From: Ilyonectria destructans
Lineage: Eukaryota; Ascomycota; Sordariomycetes; Hypocreales; Nectriaceae
Direction: 5' to 3'
NCBI GenBank assembly: GCA_020740775.1
Contig: JAHEWK010000043.1
Location: 144,003-208,002 of the forward strand
DNA: 64,000 nt
How positions within the stretch are numbered: the stretch's first letter is position 1; each line of letters begins with the position of its first letter. Under the pieces are notes generated by a model. It ran no database searches and was not told where the DNA came from. It saw only the letters and a list, made by a program, of their open reading frames with translations. This document shows, in pieces, positions 1 to 8,110 of this stretch. Both the position numbers and the translations under genes were made by a program.

Positions 1-1383
1 CTCGTCATGACGATGATATTCCGTCGACGCAGTCCGAATGGCATGCATCTCAGGGCCATCTCTATAGCTCCCAGCTCGGCTATGTATGGGTTCAGCTCCT
101 CCCTCGACCCGAGAGTGATAGAGTAGCTGGCCACATCCTCGTCAGCATTGTTGATCGCCGTATCTCGTACGACACCTCCCATGCCTACCATGCCCCTTCT
201 CTGTGAGGAGCAGGTGGCAATGACTATGCCGTCCACCCTATTTGCTGCTTCCACCGCTCTCTCCCGGTCAGGGTCGCACGACACCAAGATACGGTCTCGC
301 CATGGCGGTAGCGCGTATTCTCGAATGATCTCCATTCGTTCAGTGGCTGTCTCCCCTTGTATCCGAGCAATCCTCTGCATCGGCGATACGAATCGGCGAC
401 ACACTTTCACCTTCAGTGTCGCCAACGGGTGTGTCCTGGGAAGGGTCCGGAGGTTGATCCAAAACCTTGTTGCCGCTTGCGCATGCCGTTCTTGCACCGG
501 TTGGATGCTAGCTTCGGCCTCGGCCACCGCTGTTGCCACGGTCCGGAAAGCTCCCGTGATCGCCTGTGCTCCAACCATCTGTGCTTTGTCCAGCCAAGCG
601 GCTTCTCTAATGCCGCATGAGTGCGCCCACACGCTAGACGCATAGTCCATGGTGGGAGCCACTGTTGCTACGAACAGTTGTCTCGCCGTCCGCGGTGACA
701 ACGTTTTCAGTCTTTTCAAACACATAGCGGCCGAGAGCCCCTTTGCGGCAGCTTTAGCTATGTGTTCCTTGTATCGTAGTTTCGCGTCCATGACCACTCC
801 CAGGATCTTGGCGCTGGTCTTGGGCTTGACTACTTTTCCTTTGATCATGAACGGTTTGTCGCTGGTACGCGCGGCGTTTCGCGTGAAATGCACGATGGCC
901 GTTTTGTCTCCGTTAAACGTCGCACCGCTCCGTCTTTCCCAGCCCAGTGCTTCGTCTATAATTGATTGGATGCCGGCTCGATTCTCCTCCGCTGTTGGTC
1001 CCACCACCCAGGCTGAGTAGTCGTCCACGAATGCCATCGAGCCACCTCTTGCGTTGATTCTTCTCTGCACCAAATCTGCATTGAAGAACAGGAACAACAC
1101 CGGCGACAGCGGTGATCCTTGCGGGAGACCTGCCTGTGGCAACTCCCGTAGCTGTGACGTGTGCCCATTTACCACCACGGTGGCCATTCGTCCAGAGCAG
1201 AAGGCGTCAATCCATCTCACCAGTCCACCAGGTATGCCTCTCGCCTTCAGCCTCTCCAGTAGTCGTTCTTTGAACACTCCATTGTAAGCGCCTTTGACGT
1301 CGAAACTGATCAGACTGAGCACCCTGCCGGCCCTCCATGCCTTATAGATCTGCTCCTGCAGCAGTATCAGTGCTTGTTCGGCT
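1..1383 (-). mobile_element. Tad-like LINE ORF2 fragment (RT and start of RNase H), 3' part, runs off window
   Basis: On the minus strand the sequence is open from 1383 to the window edge. It reads as the second half of a non-LTR retrotransposon reverse transcriptase: an FDVKGAYNGV motif A, a GLPQGSPLSPVLF motif B, an AFVDDYS motif C and a thumb region. It is followed by an IVIATCSSQRRG stretch resembling the start of an RNase H domain. Fungal LINEs of the Tad/I type have this RT plus RNase H order. The reading frame continues exactly across the copia insertion into 7918-8110, so the two pieces are one element split by a later insertion. No stop codon is seen in this part. The poly-A or 3' end lies outside the window. 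Confidence 0.85.
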
Positions 1384-1512
1384 TGTTGAGATCCGTGTTT
1401 TAACGGATCAATGGCTATTCCGATCCATTGGTGGATGTCTTCCTATAATAGCTTCCGCTGGTTAGCGCTAGTTTTCTTCTTTTTCAATCAATACAACACG
1501 CTCATTTCAACA
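1384..1512 (+). repeat. 5' LTR of copia element (129 bp)
   Basis: The LTR has TGTTGA...TCAACA ends and is identical by eye to 7789-7917. A GATCCGT/ACGGATC inverted repeat near its start and an AT-rich CTATAATA box in the middle are plausible promoter and structural elements. It is unusually short for a copia LTR. Confidence 0.95.
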
Positions 1513-1524
1513 GGTTATGAGCCC
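1513..1524 (+). other. Primer-binding site matching the anticodon arm of initiator tRNA-Met
   Basis: The 12 bases directly after the 5' LTR, GGTTATGAGCCC, are complementary to the anticodon-loop region GGGCTCATAACC of yeast and fungal initiator tRNA-Met. They are not complementary to a tRNA 3' end. Priming from an internal half-tRNA is known for Drosophila copia and related elements. The complementarity ends after these 12 bases. Confidence 0.75.
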
Positions 1525-2318
1525 GGAAAAGCCACCATACAGCTGAGTATCCTCCTAATCGTGATTTCCAATATAACTCGAGGTCTAATCGCCTCCTTCC
1601 ACTGCGACAAAGATACTCGTCACGGCTTACCTGAAATTTTAACGAATACCGCTAGCCGCGTGATTTAGGAATCAAGCACTGGATTTTGCACACTTCTCGA
1701 CCTCACGATGGCCTCACACGACTATAATTTGAGAGCTCGACCCCTCTAGAAACCGGCTTTCCTTTGTTTCCTCCACAAGCAGCATTTTCCTCATCGTGCC
1801 GCTGACCTTGACGGATATTCTGTTGCTGAATTCTGCTGTTGAATTCTTGCTGAATATGTGGCAAAAAGGAAGCTACTAGAAGCTGCTGGAAAGGAAGGAA
1901 TTTGCCACAGGAATATCGCCACCTATCGCCACAGGCTGATAAAGCAACTATTCTAGTTGATTCCACATCGCAAAGAAAGGGACCTCTGAGGCCTTGTATC
2001 TTCGAGTGGTTCCTTCTAGGTTTTTAAGTCCTGGGGCAACCCACTTCGACACCGACGACTCGCTTTCAGACACAAGTTCAACCAACATTTGGGGCTCTGA
2101 AGTGGCCTCAATTTCCTCATCAGAACCAAGAGAAACCCACGCTACATCCAGTGGGAGCTCAGACTCATCCGTTACCGATACTATCGACAACAACGAGGAT
2201 TCCGACCTTGCGCTCGCAAGAGACGTCGCTAGGCTGAAGAGGGAAGATTCACCTGAACCTGCCCTACACTCGTCCCACGCCTTTTCTTGTCCAGCCATCA
2301 AGGAATCCATCCTCAAGC

Positions 2319-3770
2319 ATGTCGGCCTCGAAGGAATCGACAGGAACACTTGGCAACCTAGCCAACATCCCGAAGCTAGAATCAACAGCGGGATGGATTA
2401 ACTGGAGCCGAGAAATGAAGGACCATCTCACGATGTCGGGATATGGAGACTTGTTCAAACGAAATAAGGACAAACCCACCGGCACCAGCGCCGCGACCGT
2501 TGAAAAGATCGACAACTGGCTCTCCAAGCAGGAACGCGCGTGCGGAGCAGTCCTCAATCGACTTGGATACAACGCCAGGGAGCAGGTAAAGGGCAAGGAG
2601 ACCGTCACAGAGATGTTCGGGGAGCTTGAAAAGCGCTTCAAACCAAAGGGGAGTGCGGTTTTCCAAGAGCTCGACCGACGATACAACTGCCTCGCCTTAG
2701 ACCAATGCTCGGGAGTCATGAACTTTGCGGAAAGACTGCGAGAAGCTCAATCTGAACTCTTGCAACTAGACGAGACATGCAAAATCGGCACTCCTCAATT
2801 CATCAATAAGTTCCTAACCGGACTTGGCCCCGAATACGAAGTGTTCCTCACTGCTTTCTACCAAAACCACAACTTGCTACCCGAACGAGGCTCCAACGGA
2901 GAAGTAACCAAACCTGCCGTCACATTCGAAATCGCCCTTGTCGCCGCAGAGCAAGAGGAGATGAACATTCAACAACGAGAAAAGGCCAAGACACAAACAG
3001 CTCTGCTGGCTAGAACGCGTGGTCCTGGCAAAGACCGAGTGACGCAGACATGCGACCACTGCAACAAACCAGGTCACACCAAGGCCGGATGTTTTGGCTT
3101 ACATCCCGACCTTCTTGAGGAGTTCAAGAGAAAACGAGCACTTCGGAGTGAACGACGAGAAGCCAAGCTTGAGAAGAGAAAGGAGAACACCTCGTCACTG
3201 CAACCTGACGAGGATCACACTGCCGCTATCGCATTCTTAAACACTGCCTTTCTATCCTTTCAACCCCAGTTTGGCCTGGCCGCATCAGAACCGTCCAAAC
3301 TGCTCGAGCGAATTCACGTATTGGACAGTGGCGCCTCCTCCCACACGTTCTGCCATCGACAGAACTTTACGTCACTCGAGAAATTCACCGGCTCTGCCAT
3401 CAACGGCATAGCTGGCTCGGCCATTATGCCTGAGGGGCAAGGCACATACACCCTCAAAACCATACGGAACAATGCCAAGGGAACGACAACCTTTCATAAG
3501 GCACTTTACGTGCCAGGCGCTCACTGCAACCTCATCTCAGTCTCAGCTCTTGAGGAAGATGGAGCAACTATTCTATTTCGAAAAGGACGAGCCGTCATTA
3601 CAAACCACGGTAAAGTCATCCTCAGCGCCACTAGGAAATTCGGTCTATATGTGATCGACGAGGATGACGAACAACTGCACACTGCTATGGCCGCCTACTC
3701 CGTCAGCGACCCCAAACTGCAGATCTGGCATGATCGGCTCGGCCATTTGGGAGAACAGAACTTACATTGA
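2319..3770 (+). CDS. gag: Copia Gag-protease (ends at an in-frame TGA before integrase)
   Basis: This 483-residue reading frame carries a UBN2/Gag-like N-terminal region (WINW near the start) and a CCHC zinc knuckle, CDHCNKPGHTKAGC, at about residues 245-258. The aspartic protease motif DSGAS is at about residue 336. The frame ends in the Gag pre-integrase segment (WHDRLGHLGEQNLH) at a TGA. Only three bases separate that stop from the next start, and both frames are in the same register, so the polyprotein is one frame split by a single stop. Copia polyproteins normally run through this point. The stop could be a point mutation (CGA to TGA would restore the expected Arg) or could be read through. 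The upstream leader has a short overlapping frame (1994-2401) with no recognisable domain. Confidence 0.9.
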   Translation: MSASKESTGTLGNLANIPKLESTAGWINWSREMKDHLTMSGYGDLFKRNKDKPTGTSAATVEKIDNWLSKQERACGAVLNRLGYNAREQVKGKETVTEMFGELEKRFKPKGSAVFQELDRRYNCLALDQCSGVMNFAERLREAQSELLQLDETCKIGTPQFINKFLTGLGPEYEVFLTAFYQNHNLLPERGSNGEVTKPAVTFEIALVAAEQEEMNIQQREKAKTQTALLARTRGPGKDRVTQTCDHCNKPGHTKAGCFGLHPDLLEEFKRKRALRSERREAKLEKRKENTSSLQPDEDHTAAIAFLNTAFLSFQPQFGLAASEPSKLLERIHVLDSGASSHTFCHRQNFTSLEKFTGSAINGIAGSAIMPEGQGTYTLKTIRNNAKGTTTFHKALYVPGAHCNLISVSALEEDGATILFRKGRAVITNHGKVILSATRKFGLYVIDEDDEQLHTAMAAYSVSDPKLQIWHDRLGHLGEQNLH

Positions 3771-3773
3771 CTC

Positions 3774-6524
3774 ATGAAGATGTCCACGGGCATCACTCCT
3801 CTATCTGACTCCAACGTCTGTGAAGCGTGCGTAAAAGGACGCATGAAGGAAAAGCCCCACCGCGGATGCATTCGAAAAGGAACAAGACCACTGGAGAGCC
3901 TTCATGGCGATATCGCTGGCCCCTTCCCAGACGAAGGCATCGACGGCCATAGATACTGGGCCTGCTTCATAGACGATTTCACCAAGATGACCTGGGTCTT
4001 CCCAATCAGGCAAAAGTCCGAATTTGGCAACTGCTTTCGAAAACTTCTGGAACAAGCTGAGACGCCGACCCGCCGCTGCCGTTACCTTCGCCTCGATCGG
4101 GCGGGAGAAAACCAAGCTGATACACTCACTCTCTACTGCGAAAATAAGATGATTGAGATGATCTTCTCTGCCACCGAACAGCACGAACAAAACGGAGTGG
4201 CCGAAGTTGCAAACCGTATCTTACTCGAGAAACTCACGACAACTCTCATTCATTCAGGACTGGAAAAGAAATTCTGGCCATATGTCCTCAAAGCCATGGC
4301 ATATGTACGAAACCTCTCACCAGCCTCGGGTTGTCAAATTACACCTTATGAAGCATGGCACAAGGAAGTGCCGGATCTCTCCCATCTCCGAGTTATCGGC
4401 AGCCGAGGCTTTGCAAAAATGCCTTCACCCAAACGGAAGAAGATGGACGACAAGACAATCCCCTGCCGACTCCTCGGCTATCAAGGGAGCACAAACTACA
4501 CCTTAGTCGACGATGATGGAAGAATATTCTTTGCGAATAACGTTGTGTTCGATGAGAAATCCCTGCTGAGAAAACGAATTGCATCGGAGCAACCAACTGA
4601 TGAACCCAACGCAAAACGGATGGATCTCACACCATCTCTTCCAACTATACCTATAACCGAAAGCACCAGAATAGACGAAGAGATACAGACAGCTCCCAAC
4701 CAATCCCATCCATCCAATCAAGACGAACCGAGCATCCATGTGGAATTGGGGACTCCAGAAAGAACACAGAGCCCCGACGGTGCAGTCGATGAACACCGAG
4801 TCGCCACGGAAGCAGCCGACCGTCATCCCGAACTACGCTTTCCAGTACGGGAAACCCGAGGACAAATGCCATCAAGATACACAGTCCTAGCTCAACAAGA
4901 CCCAGAAGCTCAACAAAACCAATGGCGTTTCACCATGATTGCCATTCATCTGGCCATGATCGCCAACAACCTTGAGCCGACCGAACCCAAAACCTTTGCC
5001 GAAGCAATGAACTCGCCTCATAGCGAACAATGGATGCAAGCCATGATTGACGAAATCGACTCCTTAATGAGAAATGGCACCTTCATACCAGTCAACCTAC
5101 CTCCAGGAAAACATACTCTCCAAGGCAAATGGGTGTATAAGCTCAAGCGAGGAAAAGATGGCGAGATTACCAGATTCAAAGCTCGCTTCGTCGTCAGGGG
5201 CTTCGAACAAAAAGAGGGAATCGACTACCACGAGACGTTTGCCTCCGTGGTCAAGCCGATGAGCTATAAAATGATCTTCGCTATCGCTGCGGCCCTGGAC
5301 CTTGAACTGGAACAAATGGATGTCAAAACTGCCTTCCTTTACGGTGGTGTCAAAGAAGAAATCTACGTCACTCAGCCACAGGGTTTCGACGACAAATCAG
5401 GCAGAGTCTTCCGACTGCGGAAAGCTCTCTACGGCCTTAAACAATCTCCCCGAATCTGGTACCAGACATTATCTGATTTTCTGGAAACCCTCGGCTTCAA
5501 ACCACTCAACGCCGATGTTGGCGTCTTCATCCGCGGCACAACCTACGTCGCCGTCTACGTGGATGATCTCCTAATCGCTGGTCCCGATAAGGAAGAAATC
5601 GGCCAAATCAAAGCCGCCTTGAGCAAGAAATTCGAAATGACTGACCTTGGTCCGTGTCAGTACTATCTGGGAATGTCCGTCCGGAGAGACAGACGCAACA
5701 AGGCCATCTTCCTCTCCCAACGAGCATATGTCGAGAAGGTCCTACGGGAATTTGACATGTGGAAGAGCAAGCCAGTCACAACTCCCCTGAGCACGTCAAA
5801 ATTCCAACCTGTCCCAGACGAATACAAAGCGTCTGAAACGACGAAACTATGGTACGCAAAGGCAATTGGCTCACTTATGTACGCCATGCTTGGCACTCGC
5901 CCAGACATCGCATTTGCCGTCTCTCTCTGCAGCCGATATCTGGGAAACCCAACCAACGAACACGTCCAAGCCGTCAAGCGCATCATGAGGTACTTGCGAG
6001 GAACGATCGACTTGGAACTCGTTTTCAGCGGACCACTCAGACCGTTAGTTGGGTACACCGACTCAGACTGGGCTGGCGACCACGACACCAGACGATCAAC
6101 GGCTGGTTATGTCTTCAACGTCGGCACAGGCGCCATCAGTTGGAGCTCCAAACGACAACCAACGGTCGCACTATCATCCTGCGAAGCGGAGTACATGGGA
6201 CAAACACAATGCACCAAAGAAGCGATCTGGCTACGAGGGTTGCTGCGCGAACTTCTGGCCCAATACAAACATGGAGACCTTCAAACAACTATCCTCTACG
6301 GGGACAATCAAGGGGCAATTGCAATGGCCAAAAATCCACAGTTCCATGCCAGGACTAAGCACATTGACATTCAATGGCATTACGTTCGAGAGCGGGTCTC
6401 GGATGGAGACGTTGAGCTTCAATATGTCCCAACCGAGCAACAAATTGCTGATGGACTTACGAAAGCCCTTCCAAAAGACCGTTTTATCGTGTTTCGCAAC
6501 GCGCTGGGCCTCTCCAACCCATGA
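3774..6524 (+). CDS. pol: Copia Pol: integrase, reverse transcriptase, RNase H
   Basis: This 916-residue frame is in register with the preceding Gag-protease frame. It contains the integrase core, with an HGDIAGPF aspartate near residue 46, a RLDRAGEN aspartate and an EQHEQNGVAE glutamate. The copia-type RT (RVT_2) follows, with KWVYKLKR, MDVKTAFLYG and the catalytic YVDD at about residues 595-598. The RNase H at the C terminus has YTDSDWAGD, SSCEAEYM and the terminal ADGLTKALP signature. No internal stop is present. The integrase motif NGVAEV departs from the usual NGVAER. Functional expression depends on how the TGA at 3768-3770 is dealt with. Confidence 0.93.
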   Translation: MKMSTGITPLSDSNVCEACVKGRMKEKPHRGCIRKGTRPLESLHGDIAGPFPDEGIDGHRYWACFIDDFTKMTWVFPIRQKSEFGNCFRKLLEQAETPTRRCRYLRLDRAGENQADTLTLYCENKMIEMIFSATEQHEQNGVAEVANRILLEKLTTTLIHSGLEKKFWPYVLKAMAYVRNLSPASGCQITPYEAWHKEVPDLSHLRVIGSRGFAKMPSPKRKKMDDKTIPCRLLGYQGSTNYTLVDDDGRIFFANNVVFDEKSLLRKRIASEQPTDEPNAKRMDLTPSLPTIPITESTRIDEEIQTAPNQSHPSNQDEPSIHVELGTPERTQSPDGAVDEHRVATEAADRHPELRFPVRETRGQMPSRYTVLAQQDPEAQQNQWRFTMIAIHLAMIANNLEPTEPKTFAEAMNSPHSEQWMQAMIDEIDSLMRNGTFIPVNLPPGKHTLQGKWVYKLKRGKDGEITRFKARFVVRGFEQKEGIDYHETFASVVKPMSYKMIFAIAAALDLELEQMDVKTAFLYGGVKEEIYVTQPQGFDDKSGRVFRLRKALYGLKQSPRIWYQTLSDFLETLGFKPLNADVGVFIRGTTYVAVYVDDLLIAGPDKEEIGQIKAALSKKFEMTDLGPCQYYLGMSVRRDRRNKAIFLSQRAYVEKVLREFDMWKSKPVTTPLSTSKFQPVPDEYKASETTKLWYAKAIGSLMYAMLGTRPDIAFAVSLCSRYLGNPTNEHVQAVKRIMRYLRGTIDLELVFSGPLRPLVGYTDSDWAGDHDTRRSTAGYVFNVGTGAISWSSKRQPTVALSSCEAEYMGQTQCTKEAIWLRGLLRELLAQYKHGDLQTTILYGDNQGAIAMAKNPQFHARTKHIDIQWHYVRERVSDGDVELQYVPTEQQIADGLTKALPKDRFIVFRNALGLSNP

Positions 6525-7171
6525 TTCACTGTTGGTCACGCAAGTATGGGTCATGAGAAAAGGAGGTGGCCGGGAACACCTGGCCAACTGACACTCCGCG
6601 ATCTCTCGACAACCAAGTAACCTACCAACAAACTGACTTGGGATTTGGAAGCAACGGCGTCGAAAGTCTATGATATCAAATTCACACGATTTTTTTTAAC
6701 CCTTTTCATTATGCCCCAAGTGGGAGAAAATGGGTGCCCAACAGTCTATGCCGCTCATCGAGCCTCCAAGCGACCCACAGGTCCTCAGCTCGGAATTCTT
6801 CGGCTTCTTACAGCAATTCTACAATAATTTCAACTATACTGAACGCTCCTTGCGTATATTCGAGAGCCATTTCATTCAGAGAGGCATCACACATACCGAT
6901 TGGAAAGAATCCCATGGCATATGCCCATGCTCGAGACAATCACAAAATTCTACAAAACTACAAAACATGGCAAACGCTGCTGGATTGGCTTCTTCAGCGT
7001 TAATAACCACGGTCCTACGAGGCATGCAACGGAACCTCTTCAATCGGATCCGGTCAAAGAAAACAAAACAACTCTGACTATGGTACTCAGTCAGCAATAC
7101 CAACAAAAGGACAAGATCAATGTCCTCTACATTTACTTCGGAAAATATAGGCCTAGGATGAAGTGGGAGAT
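6525..7171 (+). other. Copia 3' non-coding region before the hairpin array
   Basis: This stretch between the pol stop and the repeat array has no convincing coding sequence. An open frame at 6730-7077 (115 codons, starting MGAQQS) has no recognisable domain and overlaps other short frames. Most copia elements have no third gene, so it is treated as non-coding. Confidence 0.5.
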
Positions 7172-7654
7172 CTGGGGTGCTAAGGCCCTAGTAACCAAAG
7201 AATCCAAGGCTGTACTCAAACATCAAACATCAAACAATCTGGAAGATCTGGGGTGCTAAGGCCCCAGTGACCAAAGAATTCAAGGCTGTTCGCCTCACAA
7301 ACATCAAACAAACATCAAACATCAACTTGGGATGAAGTAGGTGATCTGGAGTGCAAAGGCTCCAGTGATCGAAGAATCCAAGGCTTCATTTAAACATTCA
7401 AACATCAAACAAACATCAAACATCAACTTGGGATGAAGTAGGTGATCTGGAGTGCAAAGGCTCCAGTGATCGAAGAATCCAAGGCTTCATTTAAACATTC
7501 AAACATCAAACAAACATCAAACATCAACTTGGGATGAAGTAGGTGATCTGGAGTGCTGAGGCTCCAGTGATCGAAGAATCCAAGGCTTCATTCAAACTTC
7601 AAACATCAATCAAACATCAAACTACCTGGTAGACCTGGGGTGCTAAGGCCCCAG
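7172..7654 (+). repeat. Array of six structured repeats (conserved 6-bp stem, 8-nt loop) in copia 3' region
   Basis: Six diverged tandem units spaced 76-101 bp apart each carry a 20-nt hairpin at 7172, 7248, 7346, 7447, 7548 and 7635. Units 2 and 6 have the stem CTGGGG/CCCCAG. Units 3-5 have CTGGAG/CTCCAG. Unit 1 has CTGGGG/CCCTAG, which keeps pairing by a G-U. The loop is TGCTAAGG or a close variant. Each hairpin is followed by a conserved AGTGAYCRAAGAATCCAAGGC-like segment and AAACATC-rich spacers. Paired changes on both sides of the stem suggest selection on RNA structure, for instance packaging, dimerisation or transport. The function is inferred. Confidence 0.8.
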
Positions 7655-7779
7655 TGACCGAACAATCCAACGCAAGTGTGGTAATAGAAGCTCTTTCCTG
7701 TTTTTCACCCACGAAGGTGTTTTTGAGGTTTTAATGAGGCCACGCTCTGTTACGCAGAAACATCTCGCACCAATGGCTC

Positions 7780-7788
7780 GAGTGGGAG
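7780..7788 (+). other. Polypurine tract of copia element
   Basis: GAGTGGGAG lies directly against the 3' LTR, where plus-strand priming takes place in LTR retrotransposons. Confidence 0.75.
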
Positions 7789-7917
7789 TGTTGAGATCCG
7801 TGTTTTAACGGATCAATGGCTATTCCGATCCATTGGTGGATGTCTTCCTATAATAGCTTCCGCTGGTTAGCGCTAGTTTTCTTCTTTTTCAATCAATACA
7901 ACACGCTCATTTCAACA
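7789..7917 (+). repeat. 3' LTR of copia element (129 bp)
   Basis: It has the same length and, by eye, the same sequence as 1384-1512. It is followed at once by the CGGCT target duplication and the resumed LINE sequence. Confidence 0.95.
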
Positions 7918-8110
7918 CGGCTGACCTTCGCTTCCTTGCCCCGAAGTGGTTTGCGGGCAGCAATCCATAGCTTTCCACTACATAGGATATCCGCTCTGCA
8001 ACGACTGCCTCGAGTATCTTGCCCAGTGTTGACAGCAGCGATATCGGTCTCCATGCCTTGGCCACTGTGTAGTCTCCCTTGTCTGCTTTCTTTAACAGTT
8101 GCTTGACTTG
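7918..8110 (-). mobile_element. Upstream part of the split Tad-like LINE RT
   Basis: On the minus strand this encodes the RT segment KGDYTVAKAWRPISLLSTLGKILE...ANHFGARKRRS, typical of motifs 0-2 of LINE RTs. It continues in frame into 1383-1 once the copia element and one CGGCT copy are removed. The upstream (5') end is lost at about 8100-8110, where the hAT-1 terminal region starts. The LINE is therefore truncated at its 5' side as well as interrupted. Confidence 0.8.

Larger units (their letters stand above)
1384..7917 (+). mobile_element. Complete Ty1/copia LTR retrotransposon
   Basis: Two 129-bp LTRs (1384-1512 and 7789-7917) begin TGTTGA and end TCAACA. The element is flanked by the perfect 5-bp duplication CGGCT (1379-1383 and 7918-7922). 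In order it holds a 5' LTR, a primer-binding site at 1513, a roughly 800-bp leader, a Gag-protease frame, an integrase-RT-RNase H frame, a 1.2-kb 3' region with six stem-loop repeats, a polypurine tract and the 3' LTR. Integrase preceding reverse transcriptase defines the Ty1/copia superfamily. By eye the two LTRs are identical, which points to a recent insertion. It sits inside a LINE and interrupts that LINE's RT. Confidence 0.95.

Noticed and set aside
1994..2401. Separate ORF in the copia leader overlapping gag
   Set aside because: It has acidic Ser-rich sequence but no known domain; the Gag start at 2319 is well supported, so the leader frame may be incidental.
3768..3770. Stop codon as the product of repeat-induced point mutation (RIP)
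   Set aside because: The likely change CGA to TGA is in CpG context, while RIP favours CpA, and the rest of the element is not AT-shifted.
6730..7077. Third copia gene starting with a myristoylation-like MGAQQS
   Set aside because: No domain, overlapping alternative frames, and copia elements do not normally carry it.
7172..7654. CRISPR-like array because of regularly spaced short hairpins
   Set aside because: Eukaryotic retrotransposon context, spacers are themselves repetitive, spacing is irregular and no cas genes exist.
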